64,000 nt of DNA from Verrucomicrobiota bacterium (GCA_014193315.1 BJHS01000001.1:62001-126000); one strand, 5' to 3'. Positions 1 through 11,495 are shown, counted from the first letter of the stretch. Made by a program: numbers and translations. Notes: generated by a model from the sequence alone, not told the origin.

Positions 1-318
1 AACCTCAGCGGCGCCGGCGCGATGGGCCTCGAGGGCGTGGTCCGCAACGTGATGGATCCCAACGCCGCGATGGAGGCCGCCTACCGCGTCTTCCGTCTCG
101 AGCTGGTCAATGGCGAGGTCCTCGATAGTTTCTACGTGACCGAGGACGCCAAGGCCTACGTCATCCGCCAGCCGGGAAGCGAGGAGATCCGCGTCCCCAA
201 GGACAAGGTGCGCTCCGCCCGTTACCTGCGCCGCTCGCTCATGCCGGAAGGCCTGCTCGACGCCATGTCGGACCAGCAGGTGGCCGATCTCCTGGCCTAC
301 CTGATGACGCTGAAGTAA
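1..318 (+). CDS. C-terminal fragment of PVC-type heme-binding / c-type cytochrome domain protein (5' end outside window)
   Basis: Frame open from window start; C-terminus ...MPEGLLDAMSDQQVADLLAYLMTLK is typical of Planctomycete/Verrucomicrobia heme-binding proteins. Confidence 0.6.
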   Translation, partial: NLSGAGAMGLEGVVRNVMDPNAAMEAAYRVFRLELVNGEVLDSFYVTEDAKAYVIRQPGSEEIRVPKDKVRSARYLRRSLMPEGLLDAMSDQQVADLLAYLMTLK

Positions 319-333
319 AAGGGTAGGGATGGA

Positions 334-482
334 GCTAGGGCTTGGGCCAGGGCTAGGGCTGGTTGATGCCAAAGTCAGCGCGACGGCAGGGGTTCACCCT
401 GCTTTCGCTTACTGGCCCTGCATGGTCTCTTGTCGCTGCCGACCTAGCTTCTTCGAGCCCAAGCCCTGGCCCAAGCCCTAGC
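334..482. repeat. Inverted repeat, 26/27-bp arms (334-360 and 456-482) around a 95-nt loop; arms are GGGNNN repeats
   Basis: gctagggcttgggccagggctagggct vs reverse complement of agcccaagccctggcccaagccctagc, one mismatch. Confidence 0.9.
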
Positions 483-548
483 CCTGGCCCACATCTTGCC
501 AGGCCTTCTTCGCTTGCCGAGGGGGCGTAGGGGCTTACGGCTTGAGGT

Positions 549-2327
<1,779 letters not shown>

Positions 2328-2402
2328 GGGGGCGAAGAGGGTGGAGGGGGACGAGTGCGTTGATTTCAAGGCACCTTGAACCAAGCCCTCCGCCCGCTTC
2401 CC

Positions 2403-3521
2403 TCAAACCTTCAGGAAGACCTTGTGCTTCTGAAGGAACCAGAGGAAGAGCCATTCGACGGCGACGAAGCCGACGGAGAGGGTGAGCTCCTGTCCCGCCG
2501 GAAGTGCTTTCGCCACGCCACCGAGCAAGGCGTTCGCCGTAAAGGCGAAGCTGATGAACTTACCTGCCATGTAGATGAGCACCGAGTTCATGCCGATGAC
2601 CGCGAAGAAGAAGCCGAAGCTTCGCCAGCCTAAGATGTCGATGAGGGCATAGAAAGTCGCGAGGAGCAGGAAACTCCAGCCGCCGGCGAAGAGCACGAAC
2701 GAGCTGGACCAGAGGTTCTTGTTGATGGGGAAACCGTAGTCCCAGAGGCCGCCCGCGGCCAGGCAGAGCAAACCAGCCAGCGCTAGCCGTCGGGCCTTTT
2801 TCCAAGGCGATATTTCCTCGGTGGGGCGTTGCAACCAGAGGCCGGCGAAGATGCCAAGCAGCGCCGTCCCGATCGCGGGGATGGTCGAGAAAAGGCCTTC
2901 GGGGTCGTGAAACGTTCGATGGAGTTTGCCCGGCATCAACAGGCGATCCACGTAGCTGGCGAAATTACCCTTTGGTGAGAGGTCGCCCGGCGCGAAACCA
3001 GGTACCGCACAGGTCATCATCACCCCATAATAGCCGAGGAGGATTCCCCCGAGCCACCACCAGAGCCGCCGAGGGTTATGGGCGTTGGCGACGTAGATCA
3101 GTTGGGCGAACATGCCCGCGAGCCCGATACGGCCGAGCACGCTCCCGAAGCGCATCTGGTCGAGTCCTTTCCATTGCAGGCCATTATTGTAGATGATGCC
3201 CAGCAGGACCAGCAGCAGCCCGCGCCGGATGATTTTGACCACGACCTCCCGACGGTTATCGGCCCCGAGATGGTTCCGCAGCGAGAACGGCGTCGAGACG
3301 CCCGCGAGGAACAGAAAGGTGGGGAAGATGAGGTCGTATGCCTGGAACCCATCCCACGCGACGTGCTTCATCTGGTCAGCCATGACGGCGACCCAGGCCC
3401 AGCCGGTAAGCGCGAGCAGGGCGTGGACGATACCCTCGCCGCCGAGGATCCAGAAGAGGTCGAACCCGCGGAGGGCATCCAAGGAAAGCAGGCGTGGGGA
3501 CTTCGGGGCGGGGGTGTCCAT
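2403..3521 (-). CDS. Heparan-alpha-glucosaminide N-acetyltransferase-like / DUF5009 acyltransferase family membrane protein
   Basis: RLLSLDALRGFDLFWILGGEG N-terminal motif, multiple TM segments; start taken at MDTPAPK. Confidence 0.75.
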   Translation of the reverse strand: MDTPAPKSPRLLSLDALRGFDLFWILGGEGIVHALLALTGWAWVAVMADQMKHVAWDGFQAYDLIFPTFLFLAGVSTPFSLRNHLGADNRREVVVKIIRRGLLLVLLGIIYNNGLQWKGLDQMRFGSVLGRIGLAGMFAQLIYVANAHNPRRLWWWLGGILLGYYGVMMTCAVPGFAPGDLSPKGNFASYVDRLLMPGKLHRTFHDPEGLFSTIPAIGTALLGIFAGLWLQRPTEEISPWKKARRLALAGLLCLAAGGLWDYGFPINKNLWSSSFVLFAGGWSFLLLATFYALIDILGWRSFGFFFAVIGMNSVLIYMAGKFISFAFTANALLGGVAKALPAGQELTLSVGFVAVEWLFLWFLQKHKVFLKV

Positions 3522-3628
3522 AGGCACGGTTTTAGCGGTTGGCCGTGCACAGTCCAAACGAAAAGGCCCGCCCGGGGTTCTTCCCATAATGTCCTTTTCT
3601 CCCTCGGGTGGGTCTGCGACCATGGAGC

Positions 3629-4033
3629 ATGCCCGTCGAACCCGCCCTCGTCGTCTCTCGCGCTCAGGTGATCGCCCGGGGAGTGCGCTGCCACTGCCCT
3701 AACTGCGGCAAGCGCGGCTTGCTCGCCACCTGGTTCCACCTGAATAAGGCCTGCGCCGGTTGCGGCATGGATCTGGCGAAGTCGCATGGCTTCTACTCGG
3801 GGACGACGTCGATCGGCTACGTCGCCGCCATCCTCTTCGTCCTGATCCCTGATTTTGTTTTGGTCTCGGCCAAGGTCATCGGTGTCACCGCGGGAATCCT
3901 GCTTGGGATGGCCGGCTCTTTTGCTTTCATCGTCCTCATCTACCCGGCCATGCTGTGCTGGATGGTCATGGCCTACCACGTGGCTTTGCCGGGGGAATTG
4001 CCCGCCAATGGCGGCGGGCGAGGGGAGGAGTAA
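3629..4033 (+). CDS. DUF983-like zinc-ribbon membrane protein
   Basis: CHCPNCGKRGLL...CAGCGMDL followed by two TM helices. Confidence 0.7.
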   Translation: MPVEPALVVSRAQVIARGVRCHCPNCGKRGLLATWFHLNKACAGCGMDLAKSHGFYSGTTSIGYVAAILFVLIPDFVLVSAKVIGVTAGILLGMAGSFAFIVLIYPAMLCWMVMAYHVALPGELPANGGGRGEE

Positions 4034-4040
4034 GCGGTTC

Positions 4041-4046
4041 TTGACA
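4041..4046 (+). promoter_or_regulatory. Possible -35 element (TTGACA) upstream of metF
   Basis: Consensus TTGACA 33 nt before the metF ATG; -10 not convincing. Confidence 0.25.
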
Positions 4047-4078
4047 TGCATCATCGTATCTCGATAGGTTGATACTTT

Positions 4079-4957
4079 ATGTTGCGGTCCCAGTTCCTCC
4101 AAGCCTTGCGCGATCCCGTCCGACCCACGGTATCGGTGGAGTTCTTTCCGCCCAAGACCCCCGAGGCGGGTGCCAAGATGTTGGACGTCGCCCGGGCGTT
4201 GCGGCCCGCGGGCATCGACTTCGCCTCCTTGACCTATGGTGCCGGCGGCACTTCGCGGGACACGACCCTCGCCTACGGGGCCGAACTGGTGAAGCTCGGC
4301 TTCCCCCTTGTCGGTCACCTCACCTGCGTCGGGCACTCCCGGGCCGAACTCACCGACGTCATCGCCGGCTACGATACCGCCGGCTTCGCCGGCATCCTCG
4401 CCCTGCGGGGCGACCCGCCCAAGGGCCAGGCCGCTTTCACGCCTCATCCCGAGGGTTTTGCGCAGGCGGAGGGGCTCGTCCGGCACATCTCGACCGTCCG
4501 CCCCGGTCGCTTTGCGGTCGGGGTCGCTGGTTTTCCGGAACGCCACCCCGACGCCGTGGATGACCTCTCGGACATTCGTTTTCTCGCGGGCAAGGTGGCG
4601 GCCGGCGCGGACTTCGTCACCACGCAGCTGTTCCTCGATAATGATGATTACTTCCGGTTCGTCGCCCGGGCCCGCGCGGCTGGCGTCACGGTCCCGATCT
4701 TGCCCGGCGTCATGCCGGTGCTGTCCTTGAAGCAGGCCCGTAACTTCTGCGGCTTCTGCAAGGCGCGCCTACCCGAGGGCTTGATCCAGGAACTCGAGGC
4801 CTGCGGGCCGGACGAGGAAGCGCAGCGCCGAGTCGGGGTCTCCTGGGCGGTCCGGCAGGTGCGCGGGCTGGTCGCCCGCGGTGCGCCTGGCTACCATGTC
4901 TACATCCTCAACCGCTCCGAGTCGGCGGTGGAGCTGTTCGCCCAGCTCAAGTCCTAG
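4079..4957 (+). CDS. metF: Methylenetetrahydrofolate reductase
   Basis: VSVEFFPPKTPEAG, LTYGAGGTSRDTT, ILALRGDPP motifs. Confidence 0.93.
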   Translation: MLRSQFLQALRDPVRPTVSVEFFPPKTPEAGAKMLDVARALRPAGIDFASLTYGAGGTSRDTTLAYGAELVKLGFPLVGHLTCVGHSRAELTDVIAGYDTAGFAGILALRGDPPKGQAAFTPHPEGFAQAEGLVRHISTVRPGRFAVGVAGFPERHPDAVDDLSDIRFLAGKVAAGADFVTTQLFLDNDDYFRFVARARAAGVTVPILPGVMPVLSLKQARNFCGFCKARLPEGLIQELEACGPDEEAQRRVGVSWAVRQVRGLVARGAPGYHVYILNRSESAVELFAQLKS

Positions 4958-5004
4958 GCGTCTAATAGGTTTGTCATCCCCGCCCACCGCGGGTGAGATG
5001 GCCT

Positions 5005-6264
5005 ATGTCCGCCCCCTCGACTTCAGCCGTTTCTCACGTTGGCTGGCAGCGAGGCTTCTGGAGCCTGATGGCCACCCAGTTCCAGAACGCCTTCAGCGAC
5101 AATGCGCTTAAGCAGCTCATCATCCTGGTGCTTCTGGCCAGCGCCGCCGCGACCTCCGGGGAAGCCGGGGACGATCGGCTGGTCTCTTTGGTGACGGCGG
5201 TTTTCTCCGCGCCTTTCATCCTCTTCGCGATGCTGGGGGGCTGGCTGGCGGACCGTAACAGCAAGCAGAGCATGATGGTCTACGTGAAGTCGGCGGAGAT
5301 GGGCATCATGGCGTTCGCTGGGCTCGCCCTATGGCTCAAAAGCTTACCGCTTATGTTAGGTGCCATCTTCCTGATGGGGTGCCATAGCGCCATCTTTGCC
5401 CCTTCGAAGTATGGCATCCTGCCGGAAATTTTACCGCACGACAAGCTCTCCTGGGGTAACGGTATCCTTGAGCTGCTCACTTTTCTCGGCGTCATCCTCG
5501 GCACGGTGGCCGCCGGAGTCTTCTCCGACGCCTTTGCGGGACGCGAGTGGATCGCCGGCCCGATCCTGGTGGTCATCGCCTTCGGCGGTTGGCTGCTCAG
5601 CCGACAGGTCACGCCCGTTCCTGCGGCCGACCCGACCTGCCCGGTCCGCATCAATCCCGTCACCGACCTCTGGCGTCAGCTCCTAATCATGAAGCAGGAT
5701 CGGGATCTCTGGCGCGCGTGCTGGGGTAACACCGGCTTCTATTTCATCTCGGCCTTGGTGATGATGAACGTGGTGGTCTTTGGGAAGAGCGTCCTACATC
5801 TGACCGGCACCCAGAACAGCATGATGAACGTGTGGTTGGCCCTCGGTATCGGCATCGGGAGCGTCGTCGCTGGTTACGCTTCGCGCGGCCGCATCGAATA
5901 TCGCCTCGTCCCGCTTGGCGCGCTTGGCCTGGCCCTGAGCACCGTGCCGATGGGAATGGAGGGGGTCACCCCCGACACTTTCCGAATCTGCATGGCTACC
6001 TTGGGCTTCTCCGCCGGCCTCTTCATCGTCCCCGTCGTCTCCGTCATCCAGCACCGTCCTTCGCCGGAGAGTAAAGGCGCGGTGCAGGGTAGCGTGAGTA
6101 GCCTGAGCTTCCTCGGGATTCTGGCTGCCGCCGGCGTCCAATACGTCGCCCGCGAGACATTCCATATCAGTTCTGGCCAGGTCTTCTGGGTCTGCGGGGT
6201 ATCGGCGCTCATCTGCGGTGCCTACGCGGGGGTTTCCCGGGGTCGGATGATCGTGGCGGAGTGA
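5005..6264 (+). CDS. MFS transporter (LplT-like); GTG at 4993 is an alternative start
   Basis: 12-TM MFS layout; GGWLADRNSKQ and FAPSKYGILPEILP motifs. Confidence 0.8.
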   Translation: MSAPSTSAVSHVGWQRGFWSLMATQFQNAFSDNALKQLIILVLLASAAATSGEAGDDRLVSLVTAVFSAPFILFAMLGGWLADRNSKQSMMVYVKSAEMGIMAFAGLALWLKSLPLMLGAIFLMGCHSAIFAPSKYGILPEILPHDKLSWGNGILELLTFLGVILGTVAAGVFSDAFAGREWIAGPILVVIAFGGWLLSRQVTPVPAADPTCPVRINPVTDLWRQLLIMKQDRDLWRACWGNTGFYFISALVMMNVVVFGKSVLHLTGTQNSMMNVWLALGIGIGSVVAGYASRGRIEYRLVPLGALGLALSTVPMGMEGVTPDTFRICMATLGFSAGLFIVPVVSVIQHRPSPESKGAVQGSVSSLSFLGILAAAGVQYVARETFHISSGQVFWVCGVSALICGAYAGVSRGRMIVAE

Positions 6265-6290
6265 GGGCCGGCCGCCGGCTGCCGCCCGCT

Positions 6291-6309
6291 TCTTAATCTT
6301 GGATTAAGA
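6291..6309. promoter_or_regulatory. Palindromic operator candidate TCTTAATC-ttg-GATTAAGA
   Basis: Perfect 8-bp inverted repeat 32 bp upstream of the response regulator ATG. Confidence 0.5.
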
Positions 6310-6341
6310 GGCGATCTGGTAGACTATGGGCCAAGTCCCCG

Positions 6342-7019
6342 ATGCGTATCCTCCTTGTCGAAGACGAAGCCCCGCTCCGTACCGGCCTGCTCAAGGTCTT
6401 GCGCGAGGAAGGGTATGCCGCTGATGGGGCCGCCGACGGGGCGGAAGGACTGCACAAGGCCTTGGAGTGCGACTACGACGTCATCCTGCTCGACCACATG
6501 ATGCCGGTCATGGATGGGCGCGAGATGCTCCGCCGTCTCCGCGGGGTCAAGCGGACCCCGGTCATGATGCTCACGGCCCGCAATTCCGTGGAGGATCGCG
6601 TCGTCGGCCTGGACCTCGGGGCCGACGATTACCTCGCGAAGCCGTTCGTCCAGCAGGAGTTGCTGGCGCGGCTCCGCGCCCTCGTCCGACGCAATCGGCC
6701 CAGCGCTGGCGTCACCATCTCGTTGGGCGAGGTCAGCATCGACACGGTCGCCCGCCGCGTGACCAAGGCGGGGAAGGAAGAGCCGGTCACCGGTCGGGAG
6801 TACACCTTGCTCGAGTACTTGGCTCACCGCCGCGGGGCCGTCGTCACCCGTGCGGAGCTCTATGAGCACCTTTTCGACGAGAACGAGGATACTTTATCGA
6901 ACCTCCTGGAGGTCCACGTTTGCAACCTCCGGCGCAAACTCGGGGCCGACTTGATCAAGACCCGGCGCGGGCTGGGTTATGTCATCGAGGCCGCGCCCGA
7001 AGGGAAGGAGCGCCCGTGA
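6342..7019 (+). CDS. OmpR-family response regulator
   Basis: Receiver domain (LLVEDE, LLDHMMPVMDG, DDYLAKPF) plus winged helix. Confidence 0.93.
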   Translation: MRILLVEDEAPLRTGLLKVLREEGYAADGAADGAEGLHKALECDYDVILLDHMMPVMDGREMLRRLRGVKRTPVMMLTARNSVEDRVVGLDLGADDYLAKPFVQQELLARLRALVRRNRPSAGVTISLGEVSIDTVARRVTKAGKEEPVTGREYTLLEYLAHRRGAVVTRAELYEHLFDENEDTLSNLLEVHVCNLRRKLGADLIKTRRGLGYVIEAAPEGKERP

Positions 7020-8476
7020 TTTTTCATTCCATCCGCTGGCGCATCCTGGCTTGGAATTTCGCGCTGCTCGCCGGGACCGCCGCGGTCCTGCTGGTCGCCT
7101 TCTACCGCCATGAGCGGGCGAACCGCTATCAGGAAGTCGACCTGCGCCTGCGGCAGATGATGACCACCAACATGGGGGCGGTCAGCGAAGTCGCACCCGG
7201 GCTCGGGGCCCCGCGTCCGGGGGCCAACGGCGGGGGTCAGCCGCGGCCGCGCACGAGCGAGACTCCCTCGCAACGTAAGATCAAGGCGGAGCAAACGCTC
7301 CGCGACTTGGCGCAGCAAGGTTGCCAGGTCTTGGTCGTCGCCTTGGTCGATGCGAAGGTCGCCTTTACGACGGCGCCCGCCACCGAGGCGACCGCGGCCT
7401 TGGTCTCCGCCTGCCTCGCCCAGTTGGAGCCGATGGGGGAGGAGCCAGGGCCGGTTCGTCCGACCGATGTCATGTTCACGCTGGATAATCGGCGCATCCT
7501 GCTGCATCGCCCGCCCGGCCAGATGTTCGTCGCTTTCTTGCTCGATACCTCGGCGCTCGAGGCGGACCTGCGGCTGCTCGCCTGGAAGTTGCTGGCCGCC
7601 GAGTTGGCCTTGACGGTCGTCGGATGCGCGGTGGGTTGGGCCCTGGCTGGTCGGTCGCTCCGGCCGCTCGACCGGATTGCGGTCGACGCCGAGGGCATTG
7701 CCGCCGGCGACTTTGGTCGACAGATCGATGTCGAGGATACGGAAAGCGAGCTCGGCCGCCTCGCGGTCGTGCTGAATGACACCTTCGGCCGGATGAACGC
7801 GGCGCGGGAACGCGTGACGCAGTTCACGGCCGACGCCTCCCACGAGCTTCGCACGCCCTTGACGGTCATCTTGTCCGACAGCCAAGGCGCGTTACGCCAG
7901 GAGCGGACGCCCGCCGAGTATCGGGCCACGCTCGAGGCCATCCAGCTTTCGGCCCTGCGGATGAAGGCGATTTCCGACGCTTTGTTGGAACTCGCCCAAG
8001 GTGACGTGGGCCGTCCCGTGGCGCCGGATGACTGCGACCTTGCGGACCTCGCCGACGAGGCGGTGGCCTTGCTCGGACGGTTGGCCCGTGAGCATGAGGC
8101 GAAGCTCGTCGCGCAACTCGAGGGTGCGCCGGTCAAGGGCGACGCGGCCCGCCTCGGTCGCGTCATCCTCAACCTCATCGTCAACGCGATCTTACATAAC
8201 GCCGCCGGCGTCACCGTCACGGTCTCGACCGCCACGAGCGCGGGTCGGGCCATCCTGACGGTGGCCGACGATGGGCGCGGCATCGCGGCGGCGGACCTAC
8301 CGAGGATTTTTGAACGGTTCCATCGGGCCGACCCTTCGCGTTCGCGCCATACCGGCGGGGCGGGACTGGGGCTTGCGATCGTGAAGCAGGCCGTCGAGGT
8401 TCACGGAGGCACCATCGCCGTCACCAGCGAACTAGGCCGAGGCACCACCTTCGTCGTGAGCCTGCCGGCCGCCTAA
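7016..8476 (+). CDS. Sensor histidine kinase (HAMP, HisKA, HATPase)
   Basis: DASHELRTPLTVI H-box, DDGRGIAAADLPRIFERF, GGAGLGLAIVKQ; GTG start overlaps the RR stop codon. Confidence 0.92.
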   Translation: MIFHSIRWRILAWNFALLAGTAAVLLVAFYRHERANRYQEVDLRLRQMMTTNMGAVSEVAPGLGAPRPGANGGGQPRPRTSETPSQRKIKAEQTLRDLAQQGCQVLVVALVDAKVAFTTAPATEATAALVSACLAQLEPMGEEPGPVRPTDVMFTLDNRRILLHRPPGQMFVAFLLDTSALEADLRLLAWKLLAAELALTVVGCAVGWALAGRSLRPLDRIAVDAEGIAAGDFGRQIDVEDTESELGRLAVVLNDTFGRMNAARERVTQFTADASHELRTPLTVILSDSQGALRQERTPAEYRATLEAIQLSALRMKAISDALLELAQGDVGRPVAPDDCDLADLADEAVALLGRLAREHEAKLVAQLEGAPVKGDAARLGRVILNLIVNAILHNAAGVTVTVSTATSAGRAILTVADDGRGIAAADLPRIFERFHRADPSRSRHTGGAGLGLAIVKQAVEVHGGTIAVTSELGRGTTFVVSLPAA

Positions 8477-8479
8477 CCG

Positions 8480-11458
8480 TCAGCCGGCGGCGAGGATGCG
8501 GGCCTTGATCTCGGCGATGGGCATCGCGTTCAGCAGGACCGGCGAGAGCCGGTTCTCGTTGATCGGCGGGAGGGCCGTGAGGCGTTCGCTGAGCACCAAG
8601 GTGCGGTTGGCGGCGACCTCGTCGACGCGGTCCACCGGCGTGAAGCGCGGGGCGGCCTTGAGTAGCTCCGGGTTCGAGCGGATGAGTTCACCGATGGCCT
8701 GCACGGCGTCGGCGAAGCGGTCGAGTTCGGCCTTGGTGTAGGATTCGGTCGGCTCGATCATGAGCCCGAAGACCTCGGGGAAGGCCACGGTCGGGGCGTG
8801 GAAGCCGAAGTCGAGGAACAGCTTGCCGACGCGAGAGATGATGTTGGGGCGCGGGATGCCGGCGGCCTCGATGCGCTTGAAGTCCTCTTCGGTGAGCGTG
8901 AGGATGAACTCGTGCATGCGCGGGACGCCATCGGCGGCGGTGGGCAGGGAGGGGAATTGCCGGCCGAGGCGCGCAAAGAGGTACCGGCTGGCGAGCACCG
9001 ACATGGCGGACATCCGCGGCACGCCCTCTCGGCCGAGGCGCTGTAGGTAAGTGTACACGCGTACCTTGTGGGCGAAGTTACCCCAGTGACGGTGGAACGA
9101 GCCGATGCTGTGCTTGGGGCGGACCGGGACGAAACGGTCGCCCTGCTTGATGATCTGGAAGCCCGGGAGGAAGTCGACGAGGCGGGCGGAGACCCCGACG
9201 ATACCGTCGCCTGGGCCCCCGCCGCCGTGCGGGACGGTCCAGGTCTTATGCAGGTTATTATGGACGGCATCGACGCCGAGTTTGTCCAGGTTCACCCAGC
9301 CAGCGATGGCGTTCATGTTGGCGCCGTCCATGTAAACGAGGCCGCCCGCACGGTGCACCGCATCCGCCATGCGTTTGAAGTCGGTCTCAAAGACGCCCGA
9401 CGTGTTTGGGTTGGTCACCATCATGCCAGCGACACGGTCACCGTATTGCGCAATCTTGGCGGCGAAGTCGGCTTGGTCGACGCGACCATCGGGCGCGGAC
9501 TTGAGAATAACGATACCGGAAGGTGCACCGTCCGCACGCTGGCGGTTGATGAAGCCGGCGGTCGTGGCCGTGGCGAAGTTTGTGCCATGGGCCGACGACG
9601 GAATGAGCATGATGTCGCGGTGGGCTTGGCCGTGGTGGCGGTGGTATGCCTGGAAGAGTTTGAGCCCCACGAGCTCGCCTTGGGCACCCGCGACGGGCTG
9701 GGTGGTCAGGCCCGGGAGGCCAGTGATGGCCTGCATCCACTGCTGAATCTGCCAGAGCAATTCCAGTGAACCTTGGGCGTCTTCGACGGGGGCTTGCGGG
9801 TGCAGAGCGGTGAAGCCCGGCAGCCCAGCGGCCCAATCATTGATGTGCGGGTTATACTTCATCGTGCACGAACCGAGCGGGAAGCAGCCGGTATCGGGCG
9901 AGATGTTGAGTTCGCCGAGCTTGCTGTAGTAGGCCTTGAGTTCGGCCAACGGGAAGGACGGGAGGCCCACCTCGCCGGACCGCAGTAGGTGGGCGGGGAC
10001 GGCCGGCAGCGTGGCGGAGCCAGTGGCTTTGCCGTAGAGACCTTCGAAGAACGTCACGAGGCGGTCGGCATCGTCGTCGGTCTGGATGTCGCTGAACGAA
10101 ATCTTGAGCAGCGCGCAGTTGCAGGGCGTGCGGCCAGTGATGTCGACCCCGAGGTGCAAGCCAGCAGTGCGGCCCTTGGCGAGTACGGCCGCGGCAGGTT
10201 CCGGCAGCATCAGGCTGAATTCATTCCAGAATGCTTGTTGGGCGTAGCAGACCTTGAGGCTCGGGATGGTGTGGAGTTTGGCGGCGGCGCGATGGGCGCG
10301 CTCGCGGCCGGCGGCACAGCTGGCCGCCATGCCGGCCTCGCCGCGGGCGAGGATGGCGGCACCCGCGATGGTGGCGATGAAGGCCTGGTTGGAGCAGATG
10401 TTCGACGTGGCCTTATCCTTGCGGATGTGTTGCTCGCGGGTGGAGAGCACCATGACGATGCAGTCGCGGCCGGCGTTGTCCTTGGCCTTGCCGACGAAGC
10501 GGCCGGGAGTTTCGCGGACTTCGTTCTTACGCTCGGCGTTGTGGCGGACGGCGAAGATGCCGAGGCCGGGACCGCCGAAGTTAGCGCCGATGGCGAGGTG
10601 TTGGCCTTCACCGACGAGGATGTCGGCACCCTGGCGTCCGTAGTCGGCCGGCGCTTTGAGGCCGCCGGTGGCGAGGAGCATCGGGTCGATGACGGCGATG
10701 GATTTCACGCGGGCGTCGGCGCAAGCGTCGGCGAGCTCATCGGTGTCCTCGACGAGGCCGAGGTGGTTGACCTGCGGAAAGATAACGGCGGCGACCTTGC
10801 CCTCCAGCGAAGCCACGCGGGCCTTGATTGCGGCACCCCGGATCCGGCCGGTTGCTTCTTCCGGGGCGAGGAATTCGAGTTTCAACGAGGTTTCAGCGCA
10901 GTGGGTGCGGAGCACCTCAAGGTCACCCGGGAAGAGGTTCGCCGCGACGAGGACGGTGTCCGCCTCGGACATCCGCACGGCGCAGACGGCGGCTTCGAAG
11001 AGGGCGCTGGCGCGGTCGTAGAGCGAGGAGTTGACGGCCTCGAAGCCGGTGAGCTGGGCGAGGGTGGACTGGTAGATCCAGTGGGTGATCAGCGTGCCTT
11101 GCGACCGTTCAGGCTGGTACGGCGTGTAGGAGGTCGTGAGGTTACGGATCGAGCAGACATGCCCGACAATCTCATGGGTGCGGTAGACCTGGAGTCCGTC
11201 GCCGAGGAAGCCGGTGGCCACGTGGTTCTTCCGTGACAGGGCCTCCATGGCGTCCGCCAAGTCGGGGTAGGCGAGCTCAGCCGGGAGGTCTGGCGCGGTC
11301 GGGAACTTCACGTCATCGGCGATATGGCTATACAGTCCGGGGAAATCGCCCCCCCCGCTCGCAGCGAACATCTCGCGGATGTCGGCCTCGGTGGCCGGGA
11401 TGTAGTGGCGGGCGAGTTCGCGCGAGATTTTCGAAGGGTCGAAGGGCAGTTGAGCCAT
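8480..11458 (-). CDS. gcvP: Glycine dehydrogenase (decarboxylating), GcvPA-GcvPB fusion
   Basis: N-half YIPATEADIREMF...TSYTPYQPERSQGTL (GcvPA-like); C-half DTGCFPLGSCTMKYNP...LHKTWTVPHGGGGPGDG (GcvPB-like). Confidence 0.93.
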   Translation of the reverse strand: MAQLPFDPSKISRELARHYIPATEADIREMFAASGGGDFPGLYSHIADDVKFPTAPDLPAELAYPDLADAMEALSRKNHVATGFLGDGLQVYRTHEIVGHVCSIRNLTTSYTPYQPERSQGTLITHWIYQSTLAQLTGFEAVNSSLYDRASALFEAAVCAVRMSEADTVLVAANLFPGDLEVLRTHCAETSLKLEFLAPEEATGRIRGAAIKARVASLEGKVAAVIFPQVNHLGLVEDTDELADACADARVKSIAVIDPMLLATGGLKAPADYGRQGADILVGEGQHLAIGANFGGPGLGIFAVRHNAERKNEVRETPGRFVGKAKDNAGRDCIVMVLSTREQHIRKDKATSNICSNQAFIATIAGAAILARGEAGMAASCAAGRERAHRAAAKLHTIPSLKVCYAQQAFWNEFSLMLPEPAAAVLAKGRTAGLHLGVDITGRTPCNCALLKISFSDIQTDDDADRLVTFFEGLYGKATGSATLPAVPAHLLRSGEVGLPSFPLAELKAYYSKLGELNISPDTGCFPLGSCTMKYNPHINDWAAGLPGFTALHPQAPVEDAQGSLELLWQIQQWMQAITGLPGLTTQPVAGAQGELVGLKLFQAYHRHHGQAHRDIMLIPSSAHGTNFATATTAGFINRQRADGAPSGIVILKSAPDGRVDQADFAAKIAQYGDRVAGMMVTNPNTSGVFETDFKRMADAVHRAGGLVYMDGANMNAIAGWVNLDKLGVDAVHNNLHKTWTVPHGGGGPGDGIVGVSARLVDFLPGFQIIKQGDRFVPVRPKHSIGSFHRHWGNFAHKVRVYTYLQRLGREGVPRMSAMSVLASRYLFARLGRQFPSLPTAADGVPRMHEFILTLTEEDFKRIEAAGIPRPNIISRVGKLFLDFGFHAPTVAFPEVFGLMIEPTESYTKAELDRFADAVQAIGELIRSNPELLKAAPRFTPVDRVDEVAANRTLVLSERLTALPPINENRLSPVLLNAMPIAEIKARILAAG

Positions 11459-11495
11459 GGGTTGAAGTGGGGGGACATTTTTTGAACCCCTGACG

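Noticed and set aside
9068-11236. Plus-strand ORFs 9068..9769 and 9989..11236 opposite gcvP
   Set aside because: Antisense frames of a well-supported gcvP
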